Shown: positions 52,877 through 62,388, counted from the stretch's first letter. The stretch: 64,000 nt of DNA from PALSA-1316 sp964499365 (GCA_964499365.1 CAZCKU010000013.1:76085-140084), one strand, 5' to 3'. Numbers and translations: made by a program. Notes: a model not told the origin generated them from the letters alone.

Positions 52877-54012
52877 TGTTCTACGAGGACATCATATAGG
52901 GTATCGAGGTTCTTCTTGCTGTATAATTTCTCGACTATCTTGCGGTTCTTTTCACCCATTTCTTTCCGTAATGCAGGATTGTCCAAGATTTGCTGTAGGC
53001 CATATGCAATTGCGGAAGGATTGCCCTCCTCAACAAGTATATCTTTAACCAATTCTCGAACTGCTCCATTATCAGTAGCCACAACTGGCATGCCAAAAGC
53101 CATCGCTTCCATTAGGACAACCGGAATCCCCTCTTTGCCTTCCTTTTCAGTAGTTTTTGAAGGCAGGCAATAAATATCACACAAGTCGTAAAGTACCCTC
53201 AATTGTTCCTGACTCATTTTATCGAATATCACGACACTGGCAGATATTCCGCACTCATCTGCCAACTTTCGAACATCCAGTGGTCCAAATCCTATGACTA
53301 TCACTTCAATATCCTGCCTGCCAAGTAGACTCACAGCTTTAAACAGGTCGTCAAATCCCTTTCTTTCTGTAAATCTTCCGACTGTTAATATTCGTTTTTT
53401 ATCTGTTTTTTTGTATATTTCAGTATCAACGAAAAGGCGGATAACTTCAATTTTTTGAGGCGACACATTATATTCACTAACAAGTATGTCCTTATTTAGC
53501 TCGGCAATCGCGATCACTTTATCTGCATGGCCAATAGCATGGCGAAATAAGCGTTCATTCGGATTTGCCCATAATTCGTGAGCATGTATAGTTACCGACA
53601 GCGGAAGCTTTGTAATGTGCTTACAAAAATAGCCAATAAAAAACTTTCTGTCCCCAAAGTGACAATGAATTTTATTAATATCTATTCGCTTCATAATTTG
53701 CGAATAATATATCGCAATGATAAATTCAGGAAGGGCAGAGTAACGTATCGACTCCTTAAGTAATTCCCAAGTTCTCAATGGTGATTTTAGGCATGACTCA
53801 AGAAAATTAACAAGTAAGATAGATATACTAAACTTATAATATTTCCACTCTTTTTTGGGTGAATATATGTCACTATCCTTAAATTTTGTGAGAAACAGTA
53901 CTATTTCCAAATCTCTATTGTATAGCGCATCAACCTCTCTATAAATAAATGCTTCAAGTCCTTTGCCGGCTGATACAATGTATGCGATTTTATTTCCGTT
54001 CACAATTTTCAT
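52873..54012 (-). CDS. Family 4 glycosyltransferase
   Basis: 379 aa, GT-B fold. It shows CHFGDRKFFIGYFC, VTIHAHELWANPNERLF, ILTVGRFTERKGFDDLFKA and GIPVVLMEAMAFGMPVVATD with the E-x7-E-like catalytic and donor site, then VEEGNPSAIAYGLQQIL. WcaL/colanic-acid-type enzymes share the HxHE-like HAHELW segment. It is clearly AT-rich. It is coupled to the downstream GT4 by a 4-base overlap. Confidence 0.9.
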   Translation of the reverse strand: MKIVNGNKIAYIVSAGKGLEAFIYREVDALYNRDLEIVLFLTKFKDSDIYSPKKEWKYYKFSISILLVNFLESCLKSPLRTWELLKESIRYSALPEFIIAIYYSQIMKRIDINKIHCHFGDRKFFIGYFCKHITKLPLSVTIHAHELWANPNERLFRHAIGHADKVIAIAELNKDILVSEYNVSPQKIEVIRLFVDTEIYKKTDKKRILTVGRFTERKGFDDLFKAVSLLGRQDIEVIVIGFGPLDVRKLADECGISASVVIFDKMSQEQLRVLYDLCDIYCLPSKTTEKEGKEGIPVVLMEAMAFGMPVVATDNGAVRELVKDILVEEGNPSAIAYGLQQILDNPALRKEMGEKNRKIVEKLYSKKNLDTLYDVLVEQ

Positions 54013-54082
54013 TAAACCTTTCAGTACTAAGCAGCGTTATCCAATTACGCGAATAGAACATGTAAGCGCACAGTATTGCCAA

Positions 54083-55342
54083 TTATTTATCTCGTCCCAG
54101 ACGCAATAGAACACCAGTGCCACCGAAAACACGCATAGATATCCTTCCCCTATTCAAATTGAGTCGTCCAGTGATCCCGTCTAACCAGCTTATTGCGTAC
54201 ACATCTTTAACCCATGGCGCAAAGGTAACTTCAATATCATCAGCAGTTGCCGAAGCTGACAGGTTTTTTCCATGCATTTTATTAACTAGAAGGGCATATG
54301 AATTTCTCTGAGTATCATAAAAAAAACCTATCAACACATCCTTGCCAACAACATTAGAAATCCAATGTTCACCAGCAATAAGTTGTTTGCCATATTTGGT
54401 TGGCTTATTGTGAACAACAATCTCACTTGTAAGCCCAAGAAGAATATCTCCCATATCAAGAATTGTCTGGTTAAGTTCCTTAACTTGATCATAGAGTTTG
54501 GTACGCAACCCGCTCTGTGGGTCAACGATAGAAATACCTTCCCAGTTCTGCCGGTTATATGCACCCCAGTAGCAAAAATACCAAAGTCCTTTCGCCCCAT
54601 AGGCAAGATTAGTAAACTGTTTCCAGCGCAAGTCGCTCTCACTCGGCCGGCGATAGTTATCATGTTTTGACGTTAGGGCAAAAGCCCAAAAAGGAATATT
54701 ATATCTTAGCGATGCTAATCGCATTATTTCTAAATTAATAAAATGCTCTGATTCATTGCTGCGACCGTTATCATACATAACGTAATTGTCATAACTTAAT
54801 ATTTTCATACCATTTTTTACAGCTGCAGCAATAATTTCATTGGTATCTGGTTTTTTTTGGGATTGGGGTGGCAACAAATTAAAAAAAGACCGTCTATCCG
54901 GATGCTGTCGCATCAACCTATTTACTTCACCAATTTGCTGAATTATATCAGGCTCTTTTCGCGGCTCGTCGCCCGTAATCGAACCAATTATTACTGCTTT
55001 ATTATTTTCAGCGTCAGTAAGCGAGACCCCCTTGGAAGTAAGCACGGCCAACCCAGTGCGTTCTGCTTTGTCTATAGCCCCCTCAAATCCGATATTAGGT
55101 ATCGCTGCGTATATTGTAAATCCAGCTTCTTTGTATTTCTTAAAATCCTCAATAGTAGCATCACCCGGCGGCGGCCACCATGCAGCTATAGGGAATTCCT
55201 TGAACTTCCAGTCTTTTATTTCTACAGCAGGTAATTTTAATTCATCAAGTCGTTCATCGACACCAGAACCAAACAATGAAGAAATCATCATTATTTGTAT
55301 GCCAATAAAAAATATTAGTTTAATATAAAGTCTGATTTGCAT
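54083..55342 (-). CDS. Exported glycoside-hydrolase-like TIM-barrel protein
   Basis: 419 aa. An N-terminal signal or anchor (LIFFIGIQIMMISSLFGSG) precedes a barrel-like domain: FPIAAWWPPPGDATIEDFKK, GFTIYAAIPN, IIGSITGDEPRKEP (the Asp-Glu-Pro is a good candidate for the acid/base), ILSYDNYVMYDNG, GAKGLWYFCYWGAYN. A C-terminal beta domain follows. Family number is not recognised with confidence; it resembles GH42/GH5-clan enzymes. Placement inside the glycan operon suggests editing or release of the exported polymer. Confidence 0.7.
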   Translation of the reverse strand: MQIRLYIKLIFFIGIQIMMISSLFGSGVDERLDELKLPAVEIKDWKFKEFPIAAWWPPPGDATIEDFKKYKEAGFTIYAAIPNIGFEGAIDKAERTGLAVLTSKGVSLTDAENNKAVIIGSITGDEPRKEPDIIQQIGEVNRLMRQHPDRRSFFNLLPPQSQKKPDTNEIIAAAVKNGMKILSYDNYVMYDNGRSNESEHFINLEIMRLASLRYNIPFWAFALTSKHDNYRRPSESDLRWKQFTNLAYGAKGLWYFCYWGAYNRQNWEGISIVDPQSGLRTKLYDQVKELNQTILDMGDILLGLTSEIVVHNKPTKYGKQLIAGEHWISNVVGKDVLIGFFYDTQRNSYALLVNKMHGKNLSASATADDIEVTFAPWVKDVYAISWLDGITGRLNLNRGRISMRVFGGTGVLLRLGRDK

Positions 55343-55432
55343 AGTTAATAATGAGCCACAAAAGTGGTCAACAAATAATATTTGTAATAGCGCTCGTAGC
55401 TACAACTAGTCCGAAAGTGCATCTTCAAGTTA

Positions 55433-56740
55433 CTACGCATATATGTCGCCCGATTGTGCATTCCTATTTGATATAACTTTCATACTCAAGGCCAGAATAA
55501 TGAAATAATAGGACTGCACTAATTGCATTTCAAATGAGCTGTTGAAAAAACATAAAATAAAAATTGCTGGAATCAATAATACATTGAGCAATAGGATATA
55601 CATAACTAAACTTGGGTTGCTGCTAGTCTGAGTTCTAAGCATCCTAGTGAATTGAATCCATGGGATAAGAAAAAACAAACTAAACGAAACTAGACCCAAA
55701 CTTCCTAATTCAGCCCAAACATGTGGCCAAAACATGTCAATAGAGCTTATTCCATATGGACTTACGCCATATTGTCTCCACAAAGGACTATATTCATAGT
55801 GAACAGATACCCAACCACCAAAGGTACCTGGCCCGGCACCGATTAACGGATTATCCAGAAATATATCATAAGAAGCTTTCAACCATATGGCCCGATAGCC
55901 ATGGACAAGGGCACCTCCTTGCTCAAAAAAAACCGCAAATCGAGACAGCAATTGATGGCCAGTTATAGAAATCGCGACAATCAGTATAGAGCCGTAAATG
56001 AATATCCTTTTTATATGTAAATTATGACGATAACCTAAATAAAGCACAATTGGTAAGAAGAGGGCAATGAACGGGCCTTTGCTTGCTGATAAGAAAAGTG
56101 CGCTAACACATACCACGCCATAAATCCAATTGGCTCGCCTATTGCCTAGGAGAAAAGAAGCATTACTTAATTCGGCAACTGTAAGTATTAATATAATAAA
56201 CACTAGTAGATTGCCAAAATCAATGGGATTTCCTATTAAAGTCGTAGGCCGGAACCCGGTCTTCAGCGCTGACACTAGATCATAAGTCTTATATAGTTTT
56301 TCAATTGGTATGATAGGTGCCTGCAGATAATACTCAACGAAAGAAGTCAACACAATAGGCAGAGAAAAAACCAATAGAACTTTGAAGATAGTAACAACAT
56401 TTCCATCACTTATGTCAGAATAAAGTATGAAATAATACATAACGATGTACAGCAAATAACTTCTTAGCTGCATCATTGCTACATCATACGCAATTTCATT
56501 AATGAGTGTCGAAAACAGAAAAATTCCCAAAAAAACACACAGTGGTAGATTTAGCACATTTCGTCGAATCTTGAATTGACTCATGAACGGTAACAGCAAA
56601 AGCAGAAAAAGCACGACAATATCATCAATCCAATTCATAACAAACAAATCCGTAAATACCATAACTGTTCTTATATATAAATGAAACACCAAAACTGATA
56701 TAATTATATACATTGTAATAGTGTTCTTCTTCATTTGCAC
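55433..56740 (-). CDS. O-antigen ligase / Wzy-type polymerase membrane protein
   Basis: 435 aa with about 10-12 membrane helices. The Wzy_C signature appears in a large periplasmic loop: GYRAIWLKASYDIFLDNPLI then GAGPGTFGGWVSVHYEYSPLW with the conserved Arg and Gly residues. It either polymerises repeat units or ligates glycan to lipid A; sequence alone cannot separate these. Start overlaps the acyltransferase stop by about 10 bases. Confidence 0.88.
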   Translation of the reverse strand: MQMKKNTITMYIIISVLVFHLYIRTVMVFTDLFVMNWIDDIVVLFLLLLLPFMSQFKIRRNVLNLPLCVFLGIFLFSTLINEIAYDVAMMQLRSYLLYIVMYYFILYSDISDGNVVTIFKVLLVFSLPIVLTSFVEYYLQAPIIPIEKLYKTYDLVSALKTGFRPTTLIGNPIDFGNLLVFIILILTVAELSNASFLLGNRRANWIYGVVCVSALFLSASKGPFIALFLPIVLYLGYRHNLHIKRIFIYGSILIVAISITGHQLLSRFAVFFEQGGALVHGYRAIWLKASYDIFLDNPLIGAGPGTFGGWVSVHYEYSPLWRQYGVSPYGISSIDMFWPHVWAELGSLGLVSFSLFFLIPWIQFTRMLRTQTSSNPSLVMYILLLNVLLIPAIFILCFFNSSFEMQLVQSYYFIILALSMKVISNRNAQSGDIYA

Positions 56741-57375
56741 GTCGAACTAGCTTTTCCCGTGTAGTGAATGAAGTCATTGCTTCCATTCAAATTTAGTAAT
56801 TTTGCTGGCACTCCACCTACTGATGCCATGTCTGGGACATCCTTGACCACTACAGCATTTGCACCTATGACAACATCATCACCAACTACTATACGTACTA
56901 TAACTTCGCATCCTGCAGAAAAGTAAACACAATTGCCAATTAGTGGGCTACCGTGTAGCACCCCTCGGCCGGCTCGGCCAACCGTGACACGCTGATGAAA
57001 TGAAGCATAGTCACCAATATGGGCACCATTGCTAATGACAATTCCTCCGATATGACCAATAAAAAGCCCTTTACCAATGACAGCATCATTAGAGATCTCA
57101 ATGGTCGTAAGAATTTTAGTCAATCTCTTAGCAATAAAATATATAGCAAGACAAAACTCCCTGAGAATTGGAACATGGACACTATGTCTTACAAAATAAC
57201 CATAGCGATAAACAATAATTGGCCAGCAAGCTGGATAAAAAAACACAGTTAGCCATGCAAATGATCTTAGCCATCCCTTCCTAAAGCCATATGTATCCAA
57301 ATCCTCATGCAGGAATGCAATAGTTTGTTTTAATAATGAAAAGTCAATAATTATTCTCAAAGCCACAAACCTCAC
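56731..57375 (-). CDS. Serine-acetyltransferase-like hexapeptide (LbH) acyltransferase
   Basis: 214 aa. N-terminal helices with a hydrophobic patch (WLTVFFYPACWPIIVYRYG), then left-handed beta-helix turns: ISNDAVIGKGLFIGHIGGIV, IGDYASFHQRVTVGRAG, IGNCVYFSAGCEVI, VGDDVVIGANAVVVKDVPD, ending GGVPAKLL. The catalytic His is probably in GHIGG or FHQRVTVG. Similar to CysE but in this setting most likely O-acetylates a sugar of the repeat unit. Confidence 0.85.
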   Translation of the reverse strand: MRFVALRIIIDFSLLKQTIAFLHEDLDTYGFRKGWLRSFAWLTVFFYPACWPIIVYRYGYFVRHSVHVPILREFCLAIYFIAKRLTKILTTIEISNDAVIGKGLFIGHIGGIVISNGAHIGDYASFHQRVTVGRAGRGVLHGSPLIGNCVYFSAGCEVIVRIVVGDDVVIGANAVVVKDVPDMASVGGVPAKLLNLNGSNDFIHYTGKASSTCK

Positions 57376-57415
57376 AAATCAACATCATTTTTATTCGACT
57401 TTCCATCAAACTTCT

Positions 57416-58729
57416 TCATGAATAACAACCCAATATATTATGTTTGAAATAATAATTAAGAGCCACCCAAGTATAAACTAGAGCTGTAATTGCTGAACAA
57501 ATCATACCTGTCACTGCACCATATACACCAAAGTAGTACGCAAGAGGAAGTGCAACCACACATGTAAGTACGGCTGCTGCAAACTGTGCCCTGAACAATA
57601 CTTGTGTTATCTGTGTAGCTCTAATGCCAAATGATATAACCGTAGCTGCGGAGGATATAACATAATATACTCCAAACAGATAAAGTAAATTTGCATAAGC
57701 ATCGTATTTGCCTCTATAAAATAAAACCAAAAAAAACTTAGGATCTATGCTAAGAATGAGACAGTACGTAGACACCAAGACAAAAACTATCGCCATAGTT
57801 TTCCTCAAAAATATTTTCAGTGAAGTTACGCCCTCAAAAGTATAACGTTTACTGGCTAACTGAGGAATAAAATTACTAAACCCGCTTAGCAATATATTTG
57901 TTGGGCCAAAAATATTTTGTACTGCCCGGAGTATTGCTGTTGAGGATGGACCTCCAAAGAAAGATGGAGTGAATAGATAAGATTGAACTGAAACATAATA
58001 AGTTAATGACGATGCTAATAGCCATTTACCAAATTGCCAATTCTTTTGCATTACCTTATTCAATGATAATGTCTTAAGATTCCATAATGACCTGATTTGA
58101 TACATGCCGACTATAATAGCCAAAGCAGATGTAATACCGTATGCATAAAAACCAGTCTGCCACGATAATTCTTCCATACTGTATAAAACAGCAATTGCCG
58201 CAAGTTGTACGCCATAGGAAATGAAATCATTAAGAATTGTCTTAGCACCTTCGAGTACTGTCAGCAAAACCTTGCGAATAAATTCCTGCCCCGTAATAAA
58301 CCCTTGAATAAGAGACAATACCATTAATAGGACACCAATGCGGTTGTTATAGAATATTATTCCTGCTAGAAATAAGCCGGTAGAAATAATCATTCCTGCC
58401 ATAATCTGAACTATTGCAAGTGAAGTAAAATATTCTTGTTTCTCCTCTGCCGGAATACTTGCACCCATAACTAACATGGGACTTGTAATAAGACTTGTTT
58501 GGACATTGGTTATAAACAAAAGGATTGAGATACCGATGGCAAATATACCAAATTCATCTTGCGACAAGTTTCGAGCCAAATATACGGTGGATGCAAAACT
58601 CAAACCCGAAACCATGCCTTGGTCCGCAATTGCCCAGTATCCACTGTGTACTGTAGTCGCGTGCAACAATGATCGTAATGTTTTTATCAAACTAGTTATA
58701 TGGGGAAACAATGGCACGGTTCCCTTCAC
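57416..58729 (-). CDS. Polysaccharide flippase (Wzx / MOP superfamily)
   Basis: 437 aa, about 12 membrane helices with the N-terminal GYWAIADQGMVSGLSFASTV and LARNLSQDEFGIFAIGISIL typical of O-unit flippases. It should move the lipid-linked unit across the inner membrane for the Wzy protein encoded downstream. It is the first gene of the AT-rich island after rfbC; a 160-base AT-rich gap with no gene precedes it. Confidence 0.9.
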   Translation of the reverse strand: MKGTVPLFPHITSLIKTLRSLLHATTVHSGYWAIADQGMVSGLSFASTVYLARNLSQDEFGIFAIGISILLFITNVQTSLITSPMLVMGASIPAEEKQEYFTSLAIVQIMAGMIISTGLFLAGIIFYNNRIGVLLMVLSLIQGFITGQEFIRKVLLTVLEGAKTILNDFISYGVQLAAIAVLYSMEELSWQTGFYAYGITSALAIIVGMYQIRSLWNLKTLSLNKVMQKNWQFGKWLLASSLTYYVSVQSYLFTPSFFGGPSSTAILRAVQNIFGPTNILLSGFSNFIPQLASKRYTFEGVTSLKIFLRKTMAIVFVLVSTYCLILSIDPKFFLVLFYRGKYDAYANLLYLFGVYYVISSAATVISFGIRATQITQVLFRAQFAAAVLTCVVALPLAYYFGVYGAVTGMICSAITALVYTWVALNYYFKHNILGCYS

Positions 58730-58890
58730 CCGTAAGGACTAAATCAATAATTGTTTTCCGATATTTATTGATATCGGCATTGCATTCATAATTGAGCCAA
58801 TTCATTGCAAAATAGTCCTCCGATAATGAAATGCAAAAACAAACAACACTCTTACATTGCAGCAATGTTTAAGTTTAAAACGCAGCCCCA

Positions 58891-59436
58891 TCAATCAAAC
58901 AACTCCGCCTGCGCAAGCAGAACACCTTTTCCATCTTTTTCCGACAGTCTTGGTTCCTCGCTTATCTTCCAGTCTATTGCCAGCGTCGGATCATTCCAGA
59001 TGATACACCGCTCATGTTCAGGAGCCCAGTAGTCGGTTGTCTTATAGAGCATTTCTGCATGGTCGGATAACACAACAAAACCGTGCGCAAAACCTTCGGG
59101 AATCCAGAGCATCCGCTTGTTTTCCGCAGATAACACTTCGCTGACCCATCTGCCAAAGGTCGGTGATTTTTTTCTGATGTCCACCGCCACATCCAGAACA
59201 TTGCCCGCTATAACCCTCACCAGTTTGCCCTGCGGCCTGCTGATCTGATAGTGAAGCCCACGGAGGACATTTCTGCCTGACCGGGAGTGATTGTCCTGTA
59301 CAAAGGTACGCTTCAGGCCCGTCAGATCCTCGAAGACCTGCTGATTGAAGCTTTCAAGAAAAAAACCGCGATCATCGCCTAAAACTTTTGGTTCGAATAA
59401 CACGACTTCAGGAATACCAAGTCTGGTTGCCTGCAT
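58891..59436 (-). CDS. rfbC: dTDP-4-dehydrorhamnose 3,5-epimerase
   Basis: 181 aa RmlC cupin. FEPKVLGDDRGFFLESFNQ, FVQDNHSRSGRNVLRGLHYQ (catalytic His in LHYQ), GRWVSEVLSAENKRMLWIPE, GFAHGFVVLSDHAEMLYKTT, and NDPTLAIDW are all present. It epimerises C3 and C5 of dTDP-4-keto-6-deoxyglucose. RmlD, the last step to dTDP-L-rhamnose, is not in the window. Confidence 0.96.
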   Translation of the reverse strand: MQATRLGIPEVVLFEPKVLGDDRGFFLESFNQQVFEDLTGLKRTFVQDNHSRSGRNVLRGLHYQISRPQGKLVRVIAGNVLDVAVDIRKKSPTFGRWVSEVLSAENKRMLWIPEGFAHGFVVLSDHAEMLYKTTDYWAPEHERCIIWNDPTLAIDWKISEEPRLSEKDGKGVLLAQAELFD

Positions 59437-59437
59437 C

Positions 59438-60313
59438 TCAATACACCTTTTGCCTGAGGAGGCTGCTCAGATATTTGCCATAACCGTTCTTTGCCAAAAG
59501 AGTGGCCAGCCTGTTGAGCTGTTCATCGTCGATCCACCCGCAGCGCCAGGCTATTTCCTCAGGGCAGGCCACTTTCAGACCCTGCCGGTTCTCCAGTGTT
59601 GCGATAAACTGGCTGGCCTCAAGCAGGCTTTCATGCGTGCCGGTGTCGAGCCAGGCATACCCGCGCCCCATGATCTCGACAGACAACTGGCCCTGCTCCA
59701 GATACAGGCGGTTCAGATCGGTTATTTCGATCTCCCCGCGTGCCGAAGGCTTGAGACTCTTGGCGAGATCGACAACCTGCTGGTCATAAAAGTACAGCCC
59801 GGTTACCGCATAGCTGGATTTAGGCTGCAGGGGTTTCTCTTCAATAGAAAGGACTTTACCATTGTCATCAAACTCCGCCACACCGTACCGCTCGGGGTCC
59901 TGCACATGATACGCAAAGACACTGGCACCCTTCTCGCGCTTGCAGGCGCTGTCCAATAAATGATGAATGTCGTGTCCATAGAATATGTTATCTCCCAGGA
60001 CCAACGCGGACCGGTCACCTGCAATGAATTTCTCACCAATGATGAATGCCTGCGCCAGACCATCGGGACTGGGCTGAACAGCGTACTGAAGATTAATCCC
60101 CCACTGATGCCCGTCTCCCAACAGTTGTTCAAAACGGGGGGTATCCTGCGGAGTCGATATGATAAGTATATCGCGCATCCCCGCCAGCATCAGTGTCGTG
60201 AGCGGATAATAGATCATCGGCTTATCGTAGACCGGCAGCAGCTGCTTGGAGACCGCAAGTGTGGCTGGATGGAGCCGCGTGCCTGCCCCGCCTGCGAGAA
60301 TGATCCCCTTCAT
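59438..60313 (-). CDS. rfbA: Glucose-1-phosphate thymidylyltransferase
   Basis: 291 aa from the ATG at 60313 (MKGIILAGGAGTRLHPATLA); this overlaps the rfbB stop by one base (TAATG), and the longer frame into rfbB is not conserved. Nucleotide loop GGAGTRL, SKQLLPVYDKPMIYYPL, LGDNIFYG, IEEKPLQPKS, and GYAWLDTGTHESLLEA are intact. It makes dTDP-glucose. Confidence 0.97.
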   Translation of the reverse strand: MKGIILAGGAGTRLHPATLAVSKQLLPVYDKPMIYYPLTTLMLAGMRDILIISTPQDTPRFEQLLGDGHQWGINLQYAVQPSPDGLAQAFIIGEKFIAGDRSALVLGDNIFYGHDIHHLLDSACKREKGASVFAYHVQDPERYGVAEFDDNGKVLSIEEKPLQPKSSYAVTGLYFYDQQVVDLAKSLKPSARGEIEITDLNRLYLEQGQLSVEIMGRGYAWLDTGTHESLLEASQFIATLENRQGLKVACPEEIAWRCGWIDDEQLNRLATLLAKNGYGKYLSSLLRQKVY

Positions 60314-61386
60314 TATTTCCCGGCCTCCTGCAGACGGTCCTGGTACATCGACTGAAGGTAGTCCTTGTATGTACCGTCCAGCACAGAACCGACCCATGCC
60401 GTGTTGTTGAGGTACCAGTCCACTGTCCGCCTCAGGCCTTCCTCAAAGTTTACGGTTGGCCCCCAGCCGAGTTTTGCCTTGATCTTCGAGGCGTCTATGG
60501 CATAGCGCTGATCGTGTCCCGGTCTGTCCTTGACAAAGCGGATCAGGGATGTCCGGGGCTGACCGTCAGGCAGCATGCCAAGTTTCTCATCCAGGATACT
60601 GCAGATAGCCTTCACAACATAGATATTCTTCCGTTCACTGTTGCCGCCGATATTGTAGGTCTCTCCGGGGGTGCCCAGTTCAAGCGTCTTCAGGATTGCA
60701 TCGCAATGGTCCACAACATAAAGCCAGTCCCGCACGTTGCTGCCATCACCGTACACCGGCAGCGGGTTGCCTGCAGCGGCATTCTGTATAATCAGCGGGA
60801 TCAACTTCTCGGGAAATTGATACGGACCGTAGTTGTTCGAGCAGTTCGTTATGAGTACCGGCAGGCCATAGGTGTGATGATAGGCGCTGACAAGATGATC
60901 TGATGCGGCCTTGCTGGCAGAGTATGGTGAGCGTGGATCATACGGTGTCTCCTCGGTAAAGTACCCGGTCTCACCAAGGGAACCATATACTTCATCAGTC
61001 GAGACATGGACGAACCGGTTGTCAGGATAACCTGCCCAGGCAGCTCTGGCTGTTTCAAGAAGGCTGAAGGTCCCCTGAATATTCGTTTTTATGAACTCTG
61101 AGGGTCCGGTAATGCTCCGGTCAACGTGGGATTCAGCCGCAAAATGAACGACAACATTAATTCCCTCTTCGCGGAATATTTTGGCAAGGAGTTCGCTGTC
61201 GCATATATCGCCTTTAACAAAGGCATAGCGCGGATCTACCTCAATATCCACAAGATTCAATGGGTTCCCTGCATAGGTAAGGCTATCGACATTCACCAGT
61301 CGGCACTCGGGAATCCTCTCAAGCGCACGACGGACAAAATTAGACCCGATAAATCCGCACCCTCCCGTAACCAGCATCGAAATCAT
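60313..61386 (-). CDS. rfbB: dTDP-glucose 4,6-dehydratase
   Basis: 357 aa SDR. NAD loop TGGCGFIGSNFV, HFAAESHVDRSI, STDEVYG (catalytic Thr, Asp, Glu), Tyr/Lys in YSASKAASDH, NNYGPYQFPEKLIPL and RDWLYVVDHC. It produces dTDP-4-keto-6-deoxyglucose. First gene of the glycan operon; upstream DNA is a token array in which no JUMPstart-type sequence or clear promoter was found. Confidence 0.97.
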   Translation of the reverse strand: MISMLVTGGCGFIGSNFVRRALERIPECRLVNVDSLTYAGNPLNLVDIEVDPRYAFVKGDICDSELLAKIFREEGINVVVHFAAESHVDRSITGPSEFIKTNIQGTFSLLETARAAWAGYPDNRFVHVSTDEVYGSLGETGYFTEETPYDPRSPYSASKAASDHLVSAYHHTYGLPVLITNCSNNYGPYQFPEKLIPLIIQNAAAGNPLPVYGDGSNVRDWLYVVDHCDAILKTLELGTPGETYNIGGNSERKNIYVVKAICSILDEKLGMLPDGQPRTSLIRFVKDRPGHDQRYAIDASKIKAKLGWGPTVNFEEGLRRTVDWYLNNTAWVGSVLDGTYKDYLQSMYQDRLQEAGK

Positions 61387-61399
61387 CTAATAAAAGACC

Positions 61400-61519
61400 T
61401 CACGTGAACCAGCGCATACTAGTAGCAAGCTGGCAAGCATCAGGCGAATACAAGCTGGCAGACGGATATCCTCAGACTGGCCTGCAAGCCGGCTGGCCTG
61501 CTAGCTGGCACGCTTATTC
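61400..61519. repeat. Inverted token array between rfbB and a small gene
   Basis: Plus-oriented tokens at 61407-61462 (AGCAAGCTGGCAAGC, AGGCGAATACAAGCTGGCAG). Minus-oriented tokens at about 61480-61519 start directly at the stop codon of the 51-aa gene. No gene is seen. Confidence 0.7.
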
Positions 61520-61675
61520 TCATGCCTGTCCCATCACATTTTCGTGCAGAAACGCCTCAAGGGCTTTGTGTTTGATGCAGTTGGTGAGATAGGAGAAGCA
61601 GCCCTCTTTTGCGCAGAAGGAGCTTTCCTCTTTGATCGAGTTGTGTTTACAGTCGATGCATGTTTTTAGGATCAT
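61520..61675 (-). CDS. Small Cys-rich protein (51 aa)
   Basis: Minus-strand frame beginning MILKTCIDCKHNSIKEESSF and ending LHENVMGQA. Cys spacing C-x2-C, then C-x4-C and a further Cys seven residues on, suggests a small zinc-binding fold. GGAGGGG lies about eight bases before the ATG, good evidence that it is translated. Not recognised; orphan between repeats. Confidence 0.65.
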   Translation of the reverse strand: MILKTCIDCKHNSIKEESSFCAKEGCFSYLTNCIKHKALEAFLHENVMGQA

Positions 61676-62388
61676 TGCTTAGAACCCCTCCAAAGAGATA
61701 GAAGAACTGGATCCCCCGGTCCCGCCTCTATGCCGGCGGGCAGGCATGCCGGAGGATGACAATACGGGAATATGCTTGGACGCAGGAAAACAGGTTGATA
61801 GCTGAAGGCTGTTTACTGAGCGCTGATAGCTGACTGCTGATAGCTGATGGCTAATATCTGAAAACTGCTGCTTCCCGATCGCTCCCAAACCCTCGCACCC
61901 CGTACGCATATATATTTTTTTCTTTCCCGATCCCGCGAAATTCAAAGAAAATTCCCCGGAAAAACCAATAATCCAACCGTCATGATTTTAACGGTTTTTG
62001 AGAGAAATAATCAATGAAAAAACAGGGGAAAGGGACAAGAGGACTAATATCTATGGGGCTCTGCCCCAAACCCCGGCAGCTGGATATCGCTTTCAAAGTA
62101 TATGGTTCTGACCAGGGATAAAGGATTAGGCTGCGCCGCCAAGTCTTCCCATTCGAAAATTCAGTCCTCTGACCGAGGACGAAGGATCAGCATATTCGGC
62201 TGTTCGAAGTCCCGGATTAATATTATTGTTATTCAACACGGGACGAGTTCCGAAGATGCCCTGAGGACAACCGAAGAGGACGTCAGAATTTTCGGCGGGT
62301 GCAATTCTTTTGGTTACTTTTCTTAGGCATGAAGAAAAGTGACCGGGGTCTGGGGTGGAACCCCAACAGCTCTAGGCGAAGAAACTAT
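61676..62388. repeat. Mixed repeat debris, no complete gene
   Basis: REP palindrome with GC-rich insert (61709-61761), tandem AGCTGATAGCTGACTGCTGA-type units (61797-61868), the first copy of a 120-bp direct repeat (61914-62035), a GGGGCTCTGCCCC hairpin (62054-62066), degraded coding-like sequence (62096-62320) and a TTACTTTTC...GAAAAGTGAC palindrome (62313-62343). No intact gene is seen. Confidence 0.65.
61914..62035. repeat. 120-bp direct repeat, copy 1
   Basis: Contains CCCGATCCCGCGAAATTCAA and CATGATTTTAACGGTTT, and ends AACAGGGGAAAGGG. It is about 90% identical by eye to 62930-63050 (offset about 1013). Confidence 0.85.

Noticed and set aside
61404..61592. 62-codon plus-strand frame with many Trp/Ala residues
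   Set aside because: It is translation of token repeats; the minus-strand 51-aa frame has the better ribosome site.
62102..62326. 74-codon plus-strand frame
   Set aside because: Lies in degraded repeat-like sequence, with no ribosome site or recognisable domain.
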